This document shows positions 35,475 through 44,903 of a stretch of 57,736 nucleotides of DNA, in pieces; position 1 is the first letter of the stretch; each line of letters opens with the position of its first letter. Location: NCBI GenBank assembly GCA_900314445.1, contig OMVA01000052.1, positions 1 through 57,736 on the forward strand. Reading direction: 5' to 3'. The position numbers were made by a program, and so were the translations under genes. The notes beneath the pieces are model-generated. The model did not search any database, was not told the origin of the DNA, and was given only the letters and a program-made list of their open reading frames with translations. Source of the DNA: an uncultured Lachnospiraceae bacterium (GTDB lineage Bacteria > Bacillota > Clostridia > Lachnospirales > Lachnospiraceae).

Positions 35475-36713
35475 TTAATCAGCATAGAGTGGGTACTTGT
35501 CAGTAATAGACTTAACAAGTTCCTCAGCCTTTGCACTATCCTTATCAATGATTGCTGCTTTGAATGCATCAGCGATTGTGTACATATCTTCCTTAACAGC
35601 ACCTCTTGTTGTAACTGCAGGTGTACCAACACGGATACCTGAAGTTACGAATGGGGACATAGGATCGTTTGGAACTGTGTTCTTATTAACTGTGATATGC
35701 ACTTCATCCAGAAGTTTTTCAACTTCCTTTCCTGTAAGTCCAAGTGGAACAAGGTTAACAAGCATCAGGTGATTATCTGTACCACCAGATACGATTTCAA
35801 ATCCTCTTTCCTGAAGTGCTTCAGCAAGTGTAGCTGCATTTTCAACTACACGGTGCATGTAATCCTTGTATTCCTGAGAAAGTGCTTCCTTGAAGCATAC
35901 TGCCTTACCAGCAATAACGTGCATCAGAGGACCCCCCTGAATTCCAGGGAATACTGCCTTATTAAAGTTGAACTTTTTGTTCATCTCATTTGAGCAGAGA
36001 ATCATACCACCACGTGGTCCACGAAGTGTCTTATGTGTTGTAGTTGTTGTTACATGAGCATAAGGGATTGGGCTCATGTGCTCACCTGCTGCTACAAGAC
36101 CAGCGATATGAGCCATATCTACCATAAGGTACGCGCCAACTTCATCAGCGATTTCTCTAAACTTCTTGAAGTCGATCTTTCTTGCATATGCAGAAGCACC
36201 TGCAATGATCAGCTTTGGATTACATTCCTTAGCCAGACGACGAACTTCTTCATAATCAATTCTTCCGTCAGCATCTACACCGTAAGGTACGCAGTGGAAA
36301 TACTTACCAGACATATTAACTGGTGAACCGTGTGTAAGGTGACCACCATTATCAAGGCTCATGCCCATGTATGTATCACCTGGTTCCAGCATTGCAAAGA
36401 ATACTGCCATGTTTGCCTGTGCACCTGAGTGAGGCTGTACATTTACATATTCAGCGCCGAAAAGTTTCTTAGCTCTTTCTCTTGCGATGTCTTCAACTAC
36501 GTCTACATACTGACATCCACCATAGTATCTCTTTCCTGGATATCCTTCTGCATACTTATTTGTAAGAGGACTGCCCATTGCTGCCATAACTGCCTTTGAA
36601 GCAATATTTTCAGAAGCGATCAGCTCTAAGTTCTGATTCTGACGATTAAGCTCGTCATTAATAGAAGCTGCTACTTCTGGATCAATCTTTTCGATTTCTG
36701 AAAAATCATACAT
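35475..36713 (-). CDS. glyA: Serine hydroxymethyltransferase
   Basis: PLP enzyme interconverting serine and glycine while charging tetrahydrofolate with a one-carbon unit. 412 residues: [43 protein letters not shown] and the PLP lysine in [14 protein letters not shown]. Length and motifs are standard. The ATG follows GGAGGATACAAGAT. It has its own AT-rich upstream gap of 111 bases; no glycine riboswitch is visible there. Confidence 0.97.
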   Translation of the reverse strand: MYDFSEIEKIDPEVAASINDELNRQNQNLELIASENIASKAVMAAMGSPLTNKYAEGYPGKRYYGGCQYVDVVEDIARERAKKLFGAEYVNVQPHSGAQANMAVFFAMLEPGDTYMGMSLDNGGHLTHGSPVNMSGKYFHCVPYGVDADGRIDYEEVRRLAKECNPKLIIAGASAYARKIDFKKFREIADEVGAYLMVDMAHIAGLVAAGEHMSPIPYAHVTTTTTHKTLRGPRGGMILCSNEMNKKFNFNKAVFPGIQGGPLMHVIAGKAVCFKEALSQEYKDYMHRVVENAATLAEALQERGFEIVSGGTDNHLMLVNLVPLGLTGKEVEKLLDEVHITVNKNTVPNDPMSPFVTSGIRVGTPAVTTRGAVKEDMYTIADAFKAAIIDKDSAKAEELVKSITDKYPLYAD

Positions 36714-36824
36714 ATCTTGTATCCTCCATTAACTTTTTTTGTTCACTAAAAAAATTTACAAAAATATTTTTCCAAAATTGTATTTTCGCGACGATTTTGA
36801 TTATACAGAAGGTTGTGGAATAAA

Positions 36825-37568
36825 TCAAACATGAATCTGTGAAAATACTTTGCCAATTCGGTCTTTAATCAGGATATTTGCCTGTCTGTCTCTGGCAGTG
36901 GAGGCCATATTAATCAGACAAAGATTTCTACCCTGGAAATAATCAATAAAGGAAGCCGCTGGATACACCACCAAAGAAGTGCCGCCAATAATCAGTAAAT
37001 CCGCATGAGAAATGTGATTTACAACTCTTTCAATCTTGCTGTAGTCCAGTCCCTCTTCATAGAGAACCACATCTGGTCGCATCATGCCACCACAGTATTC
37101 ACATCTTGGAATCCCCTTTTCTCCCATAATCTTCTTGATATATGGAATACCATCTGCTGAGGGTTTCTTATGGCACTTGCAGCAATAGTTGCGAAGTACA
37201 GATCCATGAATATCGATAACTTCCTTACTGCCCGCCTTCTCATGAAGGCCGTCAATATTCTGTGTAATAACCGCCTTGAGTTTGCCTGCTTTTTCCAACT
37301 CTGCCAGTTTCAAATGTGCTGGGTTTGGCTCTGCCTCTGGTGCCAGCATCTTGTCTTTATAAAACTCATAAAACTCTTCAGGCTTATCTCTAAGAAATGA
37401 ATGACTAACTATAGTCTCTGGTGGATATTTATATTTCTGATTATAGAGGCCATCCTGGCTTCTAAAATCAGGGATTCCACTTTCCGTTGAAACACCTGCT
37501 CCACCAAAGAAAACAATGTAATTAGATGAATTGATTGCTTCCTGCAATCTTTCGATTGCTTCATCCAT
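36825..37568 (-). CDS. cobB: NAD-dependent protein deacylase (sirtuin)
   Basis: Removes acetyl or other acyl groups from protein lysines using NAD. 247 residues: GGAGVSTESGIPDFRS (NAD loop), ITQNIDGLHEKAG, catalytic His in DIHGSVLRNYC, a zinc knuckle (CCKCHKK ... CEYCGG), and IIGGTSLVVYPA. The ATG at 37568 lies 4 bases after the stop of cdaR and follows GGAG, so the two genes are cotranscribed; an ATG five codons upstream lies inside cdaR. The link with the c-di-AMP genes is positional only. Confidence 0.94.
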   Translation of the reverse strand: MDEAIERLQEAINSSNYIVFFGGAGVSTESGIPDFRSQDGLYNQKYKYPPETIVSHSFLRDKPEEFYEFYKDKMLAPEAEPNPAHLKLAELEKAGKLKAVITQNIDGLHEKAGSKEVIDIHGSVLRNYCCKCHKKPSADGIPYIKKIMGEKGIPRCEYCGGMMRPDVVLYEEGLDYSKIERVVNHISHADLLIIGGTSLVVYPAASFIDYFQGRNLCLINMASTARDRQANILIKDRIGKVFSQIHV

Positions 37569-37572
37569 AAGA

Positions 37573-38823
37573 TCACTCCTCATCTTTCTTTTCAGAAACT
37601 GTAATCTTTACCTTTACATCACTTGTTACTTTATAATCATCGGAATCTTTGAATTCCAAATCCATACGATGTTCCCCTGGCTCAAGCTTGCTCACATCCA
37701 CATGGGCTGCTAAATCTTCTGCCACCATCCGATTAATGATATCCGCAAAACCAGTCACTGTAATTTCTGAGCCCTTTTCAAAAGAAAGTTCATAATCATA
37801 CTTTGTAGACTGATTAACCATACTTACATCATTAAGTGCTAATGTGAACTTGCGATCTACCTGCTTTTCAATATCAACTGAAATTGCAATGACTGAATTG
37901 CTATCTGCAAGATAGGCGCCCTCTGGCAGGAAACTTGCGAGCTGAACATTCTGCTCAACTGTTTCTGTTGCTCCAGAAATATCTACATTATTAATTTTGA
38001 TACTCTTAATTTTGGCCAGTGTTTCCTCATCTCCTGCCACCTCAATGGTTTCAGGATTGTAATTGATGCTCCTCACATCATATCCATCTGCAGGCTTACC
38101 AATTGTTGATACTTCAACTGGAACTTCCTTCAAAGGATATACAGGAATGGTTACTGTGACATCGGTAACGGATAATGTAACATTTACCTTATCTACTGCA
38201 ACACCATAGGCATCCGTACAAGAAAGAGATGTCTTCATTACATACTGGCTTGTGAGATTACTTACATCCACAACGGCACGCACTTCCGTAATGGTATCCA
38301 GAACAGATTCCGGCCCCCTTACAGTTACAATATTTGGTGTTGTGCTTGGTGTACCTAAGGCATAACCATCTGCAACTTCACCTGTGGTATACACCTTTAC
38401 CGGCAGAGATGCTTCTGCCTGATTTTCAATGGAAAGAGACATCATAGAGTCCACAACATCGATAGAAATCTGGCCTGTAACTTTAGAATCTACGGCTGTA
38501 ACCTTAATCTCTGCTGTATTGGTAACGGACAGCTTAGATAAATCTGCAGTGGCGATAAAATCATTTGCACTCAGATTTTCAACAACCGAACGTGGTCCCT
38601 TTACAATAATACTTGTGGTTTCACCATCCGTAACATTGTAAACCTTTCCACTTTTCAAAATAGCATCGCCATTTTCCTGGGAAACAGGCAAATCACGAAT
38701 GGTCTTTGAAATCTTATAATCACTTACGTTGGTTACAACCAGCCAGATAATAAAAGCCAGAATTAAAGCAACCAACATCAAAAGCGGATGAGTAAAAAAG
38801 CGATTCTTAATTTTCGTCTTCAT
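37573..38823 (-). CDS. cdaR: YbbR-domain regulator of diadenylate cyclase
   Basis: Membrane-anchored partner that modulates CdaA activity. 416 residues: a single N-terminal helix (LLMLVALILAFIIWLVV) and four YbbR-type beta domains (for example LPVKVYTTGEVADGYALG and VPVEVSTIGKPADGYDV), exposed outside the membrane. The usual Bacillus architecture is the same. The ATG follows GGAGGAAAAAAGC and overlaps cdaA by 17 bases, showing coupling. The downstream gene in the unit is a sirtuin, not the glmM common in Bacilli. Confidence 0.93.
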   Translation of the reverse strand: MKTKIKNRFFTHPLLMLVALILAFIIWLVVTNVSDYKISKTIRDLPVSQENGDAILKSGKVYNVTDGETTSIIVKGPRSVVENLSANDFIATADLSKLSVTNTAEIKVTAVDSKVTGQISIDVVDSMMSLSIENQAEASLPVKVYTTGEVADGYALGTPSTTPNIVTVRGPESVLDTITEVRAVVDVSNLTSQYVMKTSLSCTDAYGVAVDKVNVTLSVTDVTVTIPVYPLKEVPVEVSTIGKPADGYDVRSINYNPETIEVAGDEETLAKIKSIKINNVDISGATETVEQNVQLASFLPEGAYLADSNSVIAISVDIEKQVDRKFTLALNDVSMVNQSTKYDYELSFEKGSEITVTGFADIINRMVAEDLAAHVDVSKLEPGEHRMDLEFKDSDDYKVTSDVKVKITVSEKKDEE

Positions 38824-39673
38824 GCTTTTTTCCTCCCTTCTTTAAAATGGAGGATTTTCTGGAATTGTCTGGATCCTGCAGTTTTTCAAGCTGTCTGCGA
38901 AGTCCCTCTTCGTCCAGATCACGGTAAAGCACGCCGTTCTGAGCAATGGCAATACCGCCTGTTTCTTCCGAAACAATCAGTGTCATACTATCCGATACTT
39001 CACTGATGCCAAGACCAGCACGATGTCTGGTTCCTAAAGCCTTATTAATATTTCCATTATCCGTCAGTGGCAGATAACATGTAGCTGCTACAATTCGATT
39101 ATTTCTGATGATAACCGCACCATCGTGAAGAGGTGTATTCTTTTCAAAAATATTAATAAGCAGGGCCTTGGAAACTTCAGCATCTATTGAAATGCCAGTC
39201 TCTTCATATTCGCCTAAAGGTGTGTCATGTTCAAATACAATCAAAGCACCTGTCTTTGCCTTGGAAAGTTCGGAAGCAGTTTTCACGATTTCGAAAATCG
39301 TCTTATCATTCAGTCTTCTCACATCTTCACTTGGTCCAAAGAGTTTACTAAACCATTTCTTTCTACCAAGCTGATCCAAGGCGCGACGAATTTCCGGCTG
39401 GAAAAGCACAATGATAGCCAGCAGGAATACAGATATTAAGTTCTGTGCAATCCATAAAAGGGTATTGAGGCGTAAGAAATACGCCACAATTAAGAAAACA
39501 AAAACAAAGCCAATACCATTTAAAAGGGTACGAGCTCTACTGTCTTTTAACCAGAATATTATACGATAAAGCAGATATGCCAGAATTAAAATATCTAGCA
39601 CATCTGTCCATGAGATATGTGGAAAATAGAATTGACCCAGGTAATCCCGAATCTTTATTAAAATTGTGTCCAT
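38807..39673 (-). CDS. cdaA: Diadenylate cyclase, membrane type
   Basis: Makes the essential second messenger cyclic di-AMP from two ATP. 288 residues: three N-terminal membrane helices (to ~90), then the DAC domain with the catalytic DGA in NTPLHDGAVIIRNNR and GTRHRAGLGISEVSD. Both motifs are intact. The ATG follows TAGGAGTTACTT. It precedes cdaR with overlap and follows two membrane-protein genes by 48 bases, so the unit is probably 41112 to 36825. c-di-AMP controls potassium uptake and wall homeostasis in Gram-positives. Confidence 0.96.
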   Translation of the reverse strand: MDTILIKIRDYLGQFYFPHISWTDVLDILILAYLLYRIIFWLKDSRARTLLNGIGFVFVFLIVAYFLRLNTLLWIAQNLISVFLLAIIVLFQPEIRRALDQLGRKKWFSKLFGPSEDVRRLNDKTIFEIVKTASELSKAKTGALIVFEHDTPLGEYEETGISIDAEVSKALLINIFEKNTPLHDGAVIIRNNRIVAATCYLPLTDNGNINKALGTRHRAGLGISEVSDSMTLIVSEETGGIAIAQNGVLYRDLDEEGLRRQLEKLQDPDNSRKSSILKKGGKKHEDEN

Positions 39674-39721
39674 AAGTAACTCCTAATGATGTGCGTAACC
39701 CTCCCCAGGGTGCAGAATTTA

Positions 39722-40621
39722 TTAATCCTGCTTTTCACTATCGAGCTTTGGAACTGCTTTTACATAGTAATAATAATCATCGTCTTCATATTCAACATGC
39801 TCTGTGTGCTGATAATCCAGGAAGCCCATAAAGATACGAACTACAAATGCAGCCACGATACCAACCAGTGTACCAAGTACAACTGGGAGAATATCAACAT
39901 TTGCAGAAAGAACTGCACCTGCAACAACAGCCATCAGAATATTTGTAATTGCACCAGCGGCAATTGCAACATACATAGAATAATCAAAACTAAATTTCTT
40001 AATAAGACCAGTAACAAGAACGGTTACACAAGCAATAAGAATTGCTGCGAACATTTCCTTATTGCCAGAAAATGTATTTACGATAAGTTCTACAGACTTC
40101 AGCTGATCTGCTTCCGATTCCAGTGCAGGAAGCTTACTAATTTCACGAAGTGTGTCAGCAAAATAGTAAAGAACGATACCAGAAGCTGCCGGAATCATAC
40201 CACCAATACCTGCAACCAGGCCAAGAATGATTGGTGCGGCATATGGAATATGAAGTAAATAGCAAACCATCATCAACATGACTGCATAAGCATATCTAGG
40301 GAAGAACTTTACATAGAAACAATAAACCAGAATAAAGAGAACAATGAATACTGCTCCCGCTTCCATAGTAACTGCAAATGAATTTACCGCCATTACAATG
40401 CCACCAACAAAGAAAAGGAAGCCATCAGGAAGTACAGAACAAAGTACCGCCATCAGGAATATCACTGCTGGTCTGCTCATAATTTCTGAATATCCGAATA
40501 ACTGGCGAATCGTAAAGAATACAATAAAGCACCAGCAGAATCGAAGGACAGGTCCTACGATCTCATCATGATTTCTTAAAAAATCCCTGATATTATTTTT
40601 AATTTTCATAAGGCCTTCCAT
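39722..40621 (-). CDS. Polytopic membrane protein upstream of cdaA, unknown function
   Basis: 299 residues with about eight to nine predicted helices (such as AVIFLMAVLCSVLPDGFLFFVGGIV, AAILIACVTVLVTGLI and ILPVVLGTLVGIVAAFVVRI) and a soluble acidic, tyrosine-rich C-terminus (EYEDDDYYYYVKAVPKL). A central loop of ~50 residues (FADTLREISKLPALESEADQ) precedes a glycine/alanine-rich membrane core. The ATG overlaps the upstream stop as TAATG, with GGAGG 8 bases before. I do not recognise a transporter signature; ABC-permease annotations of relatives would be weakly grounded. Position next to cdaA suggests a role in envelope or c-di-AMP biology, by inference only. Confidence 0.78.
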   Translation of the reverse strand: MEGLMKIKNNIRDFLRNHDEIVGPVLRFCWCFIVFFTIRQLFGYSEIMSRPAVIFLMAVLCSVLPDGFLFFVGGIVMAVNSFAVTMEAGAVFIVLFILVYCFYVKFFPRYAYAVMLMMVCYLLHIPYAAPIILGLVAGIGGMIPAASGIVLYYFADTLREISKLPALESEADQLKSVELIVNTFSGNKEMFAAILIACVTVLVTGLIKKFSFDYSMYVAIAAGAITNILMAVVAGAVLSANVDILPVVLGTLVGIVAAFVVRIFMGFLDYQHTEHVEYEDDDYYYYVKAVPKLDSEKQD

Positions 40622-41112
40622 TACTCTGTCCTCCCAGTGTTATCCTCTGAAGATAAATCATCAAATTCCCCGTCAACGCTATCAATTGTTTTCTTTCTAT
40701 GGGAAACTTTCTTTGCTTCCTTCTCACGAATATCGTAGAGTTTGAGAAGTTTCTTCAAATTTTTATTGTATGCCACAATGCCCTTTCTTGCGATCTGATA
40801 TTTAATGGCATATACGATAAATGAATACACGAAAAAGACAGCCAATGTCAGTCCCCAGCCAAGGAGAATTTTAACCATTAGCTTATAGTAATCTGCATCA
40901 TTTAAATCTTCTAGGATTTTTTCATAACGAAGCATTATATAAACACCTAGAACCAACCAGTAAGCCACCGTGGAGGTGATCATGGTCTTAAGACAACCAA
41001 ACTTAATATAATCTTCTTTATAATAATGACTCAGCCTAAGATCACGGTCGGCTTCATTTTTTTCATAGATAGCCACCTTGGTCATAAGCTTAATTTTGAT
41101 TTCATCTAACAT
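40621..41112 (-). CDS. Small two-helix membrane protein, unknown function
   Basis: 163 residues: a charged N-terminal helix (KVAIYEKNEADRDLRLSHYYKEDYI), two membrane helices (about 44-63 and 82-105), and a basic then acidic C-terminal region (KKTIDSVDGEFDDLSSEDN). Both ends should be cytoplasmic. It is coupled to the next membrane protein by a TAATG overlap, so the two probably form a complex. No domain recognised. It appears to begin the cdaA transcription unit. Confidence 0.78.
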   Translation of the reverse strand: MLDEIKIKLMTKVAIYEKNEADRDLRLSHYYKEDYIKFGCLKTMITSTVAYWLVLGVYIMLRYEKILEDLNDADYYKLMVKILLGWGLTLAVFFVYSFIVYAIKYQIARKGIVAYNKNLKKLLKLYDIREKEAKKVSHRKKTIDSVDGEFDDLSSEDNTGRTE

Positions 41113-41190
41113 AACGTTTCCTGCTTTTTTCTAGTTTGCATTCTTCGAACAATTTTATGTTATCTAGGTGTAAAAATCAAGAAAACAAAC

Positions 41191-41976
41191 TTATTTACCA
41201 AGTTTCTTTTTCTGCTGATGAGCTGTGAGTCTGCTTGCAAATGTTCTTGGCAGGACTTTTGCGCCAGCCAAAACAAATCTTAAATATTTTTCTGGAACAA
41301 TGATGGTCTTTCTCAGGAACATACCTCTTACGGCAGCGCGAGCACAGTCCCTTGCAGAAATTCCTTTCAGGGCAAATTCTACATTTGCCACATCATTAAA
41401 TTCCGTATTCACCGGTCCCGGGCAAAGGCAGCCCACATAGATTCCGCTCCCTTCCTGACGCAGTTCTTCTGCCACTGCCACCGTGAGACTTGTAACATAA
41501 GCCTTTGTAGCATAGTAGGTTGCCATATAAGGACCTGCTGCAAGCAGTCCAGCTGAAGAAGCTGTATTTAAGATATAGCCATCAATCTTGTGATGTTTAT
41601 AATACTTAATCATGAATTTCATGAGAGCCTGAACTGCCTTCACATTGGTGTTAATCATGGACTGTTCCTTGCTATTGGATGTTTCCGAAAAGGCTCCACA
41701 ATCTCCAAATCCAGCATTATTCAGGAAGAACTCCACCTTCAGGTGACGAACCTTTTTACAAACCTCTTCCACTCCCTTGGAAGTAGACAAATCTGCAGAA
41801 ATCACCTTACAGTCAATTCCGTAATAGCCCTCCATTTTATCAGCTAATTCCCGAAGTCTATCCTCTCTTCTTGCAATGAGACATAAATTATATCCCAATC
41901 TTGCAAAAATCTTTGCATATTCTAAACCGATACCAGAAGAGGCACCAGTAATTACCGCATATGGTCTTGTACTCAT
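41191..41976 (-). CDS. Short-chain dehydrogenase/reductase
   Basis: NAD(P)-dependent oxidoreductase of unknown substrate. 261 residues: AVITGASSGIGLEYAK (cofactor loop), FFLNNAGFGD, catalytic Ser in LNTASSAGL, and Tyr/Lys in YYATKAYV, then CPGPVNTEF. RRED after the first fold suggests an NADP preference (inference). The C-terminus has a hydrophobic stretch (YLRFVLAGAKVL) and ends basic, as in SDR proteins that associate with the membrane. The ATG at 41976 follows GGAGGAAAAAT. A GCAAATG element sits only 16 bases upstream, overlapping the ribosome-site side of the leader. Confidence 0.9.
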   Translation of the reverse strand: MSTRPYAVITGASSGIGLEYAKIFARLGYNLCLIARREDRLRELADKMEGYYGIDCKVISADLSTSKGVEEVCKKVRHLKVEFFLNNAGFGDCGAFSETSNSKEQSMINTNVKAVQALMKFMIKYYKHHKIDGYILNTASSAGLLAAGPYMATYYATKAYVTSLTVAVAEELRQEGSGIYVGCLCPGPVNTEFNDVANVEFALKGISARDCARAAVRGMFLRKTIIVPEKYLRFVLAGAKVLPRTFASRLTAHQQKKKLGK

Positions 41977-41991
41977 ATTTTTCCTCCTATT

Positions 41992-42047
41992 TGCAAATAG
42001 ACTGCGCAAATTCCATTTTTATTCTACTCCCGCCAGGTTCATTTGCC
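41992..42047. repeat. Inverted pair of GCAAATG elements
   Basis: TGCAAATAGACTGCGCA in plus orientation (41992-42008) and GGCAAATGAACCTGGCG in minus orientation (42031-42047), between the ABC operon terminator and the SDR gene. Confidence 0.75.
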
Positions 42048-42062
42048 AAATGAATAAAAAAA

Positions 42063-42089
42063 CACCGCATGAGAATTTCCCATGCGGTG
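42063..42089 (-). terminator. Terminator of the amino-acid ABC transporter operon
   Basis: CACCGCATG and CATGCGGTG form a 9-bp stem with two more G-T/G-C contacts, followed on the minus strand by TTTTTTTATT. It lies 28 bases past the substrate-binding protein stop. Confidence 0.88.
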
Positions 42090-42116
42090 CATAAATCATT
42101 TTGCTTTGGTCAGAAC

Positions 42117-42941
42117 TTACTGAGCTGATGAATCAGAAGCTGTTCCGTCTGAAGCTGTATCGTCTTCTGCAGACATGTCAGCATACTTAGCTGAGATAGC
42201 GTCGATTGTGCCATCTTCCTTCATCTTCTTAATGGATGCATTGATGAGTTCAAGAGTTTCTGTATCACCCTTCTTTACAGCGATAGCGTACTCTTCTGAT
42301 TCGAATGCGTCGTTATCTTCAACGATCTTAAGACCAGCGTTGTCCTTTACGTACTGGTTAGCTGTAGCGGAGTCGATAACTACAACATCACACTTACCAT
42401 TTGTAAGTTCAAGGATAGCTTCTGTACCCTTCTTGAATGCTTCATACTGATAACCAAGTTCCTGAACGGCAACTTCACCTGTGTAACCCTGAACGACTGC
42501 AATTGTCTTACCTTCCATATCAGAAGCCTTAGCAATGGTTGAATCTTCAGGAACAATCATAACCTGCTTAGCAACATAGTATGGATCAGAGAAATCAACT
42601 GCTTCTTTTCTTTCGTCTGTTACTGTCATACCAGCAATAACTGCATCAAGCTGTCCGTTCTTAAGAGCAACTGTAAGAGAATCGAATTCCATGTTGTTGA
42701 TTTCAACTTCCTTACCGTTATCTTCAGCGATCTGCTTAATGATTTCCATATCGATACCAGAGTACTGATCGATAACACCATTGCTTGATGATACAAATTC
42801 AAATGGAGCAAACTCAGCGTTTGTACCAACAACCCACTTGTTTGAATCTGCCTTCTTGTCAGAACCGCATCCAACAAATGCTGCTGCAACAAATGCTGCA
42901 GAAAGAGCTACTGCAAAAATCTTCTTAAAATTCTTTTTCAT
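42117..42941 (-). CDS. Polar amino-acid ABC transporter substrate-binding lipoprotein
   Basis: 274 residues. Lipoprotein signal: basic start, hydrophobic core and the lipobox AAAFVGCGSDK with the lipidated Cys at ~25. The mature protein is a family-3 solute-binding protein (FAPFEFV, GIDMEIIKQIAED, DAVIAGMTVTDERK), the type binding glutamine, arginine, cystine or similar. It ends in an Asp/Ser/Thr-rich tail (DDTASDGTASDSS). It is the third gene of an operon with permease and ATPase, followed by a strong terminator. The amino acid carried cannot be chosen from sequence. Confidence 0.93.
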   Translation of the reverse strand: MKKNFKKIFAVALSAAFVAAAFVGCGSDKKADSNKWVVGTNAEFAPFEFVSSSNGVIDQYSGIDMEIIKQIAEDNGKEVEINNMEFDSLTVALKNGQLDAVIAGMTVTDERKEAVDFSDPYYVAKQVMIVPEDSTIAKASDMEGKTIAVVQGYTGEVAVQELGYQYEAFKKGTEAILELTNGKCDVVVIDSATANQYVKDNAGLKIVEDNDAFESEEYAIAVKKGDTETLELINASIKKMKEDGTIDAISAKYADMSAEDDTASDGTASDSSAQ

Positions 42942-43006
42942 TTTTTCTTCCTTCCTCTTATTTGGAAATAATTATTTCACCGGTTTCCCGGTTGTTACCT
43001 TTTTGC

Positions 43007-43906
43007 TTACAGAACCTTGCTCAGGAACTGCTTTGTACGTTCATTCTGAGGATGAGCAAATACATCCTTAGGATCTCCGCTTTCTGCAACCACACCTTCA
43101 TCAATGAAGAGAAGTCGTGTACCAACTTCACGGGCAAAGCCCATCTCGTGTGTTACAACAACCATTGTCATGCCGGATGCTGCCAGTTCCTTCATTACAT
43201 CCAGAACTTCACCAACCATTTCAGGGTCCAGTGCTGATGTAGGTTCGTCGAAAAGCATAATTTCCGGATCCATTTCCAGAGCTCTTGCAATGGCTACACG
43301 CTGCTTCTGACCACCTGAAAGCTGGGATGGATAGTTGTCTGCTCGATCAGCAAGACCAACCTTAGCTAAAAGTTCTGTACCCTTCTGAATGGCATCTTCC
43401 TTAGACATCTTGCCCAGCTTAACTGGAGCAAGGATAACATTTTCCATAATTGTAAGGTGTGGGAAAAGATTGAACTGCTGGAATACCATTCCCATCTTCT
43501 GACGCATGGCGTTGATATCAACACCTGGTTCATTCATCAGTTCGCCATCAATGATAACCTCACCATCTGTTGGTTCTTCCAAGAGATTCAGGCAACGAAG
43601 GAATGTTGACTTACCAGAACCAGAAGGTCCGATAACAACGACTACTTCACCCTTATCAACATGTTCGTCAATTCCTTTTAATACTTCATGATCATCAAAC
43701 TTCTTTTTTAGATTCACAGTCTGGATCATAGAAGTTCCATTGTAATTGTCAGCGATTAATTTCTCGCCATTTTTACGTGCAGCAAGAACCTTCTTCAGTC
43801 TTTCTTTTGCTGCCTTCTTAGCGGCTTTCTTTTCTGCACGAGTAGGCTTCTGAACTTCCTCCTCAACAACCGCGCTATTTACATTCTTATTTTTCTTATC
43901 GCTCAT
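43007..43906 (-). CDS. Polar amino-acid ABC transporter ATPase with extra N-terminal basic region
   Basis: 299 residues. The ATPase core (from ~62) has Walker [10 protein letters not shown], the Q-loop QQFNLF, signature LSGGQKQR and Walker [13 protein letters not shown], closest to GlnQ/ArtP types of ~240 residues. Unusually, ~55 residues precede it, rich in Lys/Ala/Glu ([19 protein letters not shown]), predicted as a long basic helix. The ATG at 43906 follows GAGG; an ATG five codons upstream has no site. Middle gene of the transporter operon. The N-terminal helix might touch membrane lipid or nucleic acid; this is speculation. Confidence 0.93.
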   Translation of the reverse strand: MSDKKNKNVNSAVVEEEVQKPTRAEKKAAKKAAKERLKKVLAARKNGEKLIADNYNGTSMIQTVNLKKKFDDHEVLKGIDEHVDKGEVVVVIGPSGSGKSTFLRCLNLLEEPTDGEVIIDGELMNEPGVDINAMRQKMGMVFQQFNLFPHLTIMENVILAPVKLGKMSKEDAIQKGTELLAKVGLADRADNYPSQLSGGQKQRVAIARALEMDPEIMLFDEPTSALDPEMVGEVLDVMKELAASGMTMVVVTHEMGFAREVGTRLLFIDEGVVAESGDPKDVFAHPQNERTKQFLSKVL

Positions 43907-43962
43907 GATATCCTCTTTCATTTCTTTTCGAAAAGTCCTTTTCCTTCACAGTAAAGCTAAGC

Positions 43963-44718
43963 TTATCTCTGTTCTGACTTTCTTAAACTCTTTTCATACA
44001 AACCAAGAGCAAGTGTTAAGACCTTGATAATGATGAAATAGATAATTGCTGTACCAATGAGTGGCATGAATGCTTCATAAGTTGCACTCTTAATAAAGTC
44101 ACCGGCCTTCTGGATATCTACAAGACCTACGTAACCAACAATAGCTGTTTCCTTAATCAGAGTAATAAATTCATTACAAAGAGCTGGGAAAATATTCTTA
44201 ATGGCCTGAGGGATTACTACAAGGCGCATAGTCATTCCACTGGAAAGTCCAAGAGAACGTCCTGCTTCTGTCTGTCCCTTATCAATAGAAAGAATACCTG
44301 CTCTGATAATTTCTGATACGTAAGCACCTGAATTAATACCAAATGCGATTGCCGCGATGATAGCCTTAGGCCACATGACCTGAGCAAAGATTACAAAGTA
44401 GATAATCATCAGCTGGGTTACCGATGGTGTACCACGGATGATATCTGTGTAAACCTTACCAATTCCTCTCAGGAACTTATTTTTAGAAAGATTGCAAAGA
44501 GCAATGAGTAAACCGATGATTACACCGAGAACTGCCGCAATCAGTGAGATTTCGATGGTAACTACCACACCGTCTCTAAGCATCTTCCAACGATCTTCTT
44601 TAATAAAACATCTATAGAATGTATGACAAACCTCTGCCCACCAATCAACTAACCACTGCGGTGCAGATATGCCTGCCTGACCAGCTAAAAGGCTGATTAC
44701 ACTTGAAAAACCTGACAT
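43963..44718 (-). CDS. Polar amino-acid ABC transporter permease
   Basis: 251 residues; HisM/GlnP-type permease with five membrane helices. GVVVTIEISLIAAVLGVIIG begins the conserved domain and ESGRSLGLS-like EAGRSLGLSSGMTMRLVVIPQA is the EAA loop that contacts the ATPase. About 45 residues precede the conserved domain, including GQAGISAPQWLVDWWAEV, somewhat longer than usual. First gene of the operon, with TTGCAT-16-TATGAT upstream. Start ATG follows AGGAGTTTAACT. Confidence 0.93.
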   Translation of the reverse strand: MSGFSSVISLLAGQAGISAPQWLVDWWAEVCHTFYRCFIKEDRWKMLRDGVVVTIEISLIAAVLGVIIGLLIALCNLSKNKFLRGIGKVYTDIIRGTPSVTQLMIIYFVIFAQVMWPKAIIAAIAFGINSGAYVSEIIRAGILSIDKGQTEAGRSLGLSSGMTMRLVVIPQAIKNIFPALCNEFITLIKETAIVGYVGLVDIQKAGDFIKSATYEAFMPLIGTAIIYFIIIKVLTLALGLYEKSLRKSEQR

Positions 44719-44758
44719 AGTTAAACTCCTAAATAATAATATTCACAACTAAAAGCAA

Positions 44759-44786
44759 ATCATAGCATAAAGATTTGTTTATGCAA
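44759..44786 (-). promoter_or_regulatory. Promoter of the amino-acid ABC transporter operon
   Basis: Minus strand TTGCAT (44781-44786), 16-bp spacer, TATGAT (44759-44764). The leader would be about 35 nt. Upstream of the -35 lie a perfect 12-bp palindrome CCAAAATTTTGG (44842-44853) and repeated ATGCAT words, candidate operator sites. Confidence 0.6.
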
Positions 44787-44841
44787 AGAACTTTTTTCAG
44801 GAAAAACCTTAGAATATATAGCGCATTTCAGCCTTTTTGTT

Positions 44842-44853
44842 TCCAAAATTTTG
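44842..44853. promoter_or_regulatory. Perfect palindrome upstream of the ABC operon promoter
   Basis: CCAAAATTTTGG is a perfect 12-bp dyad 55 bases upstream of the -35 box. At 44875-44895 the words ATATGCATG, ATATGCATGCAT follow. Both could bind a nutrient regulator; no known consensus is matched. Confidence 0.35.
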
Positions 44854-44903
44854 GATTGCATATTTTCACAAAAATATGCATGTTATATGCATGCATAGAT
44901 TCT

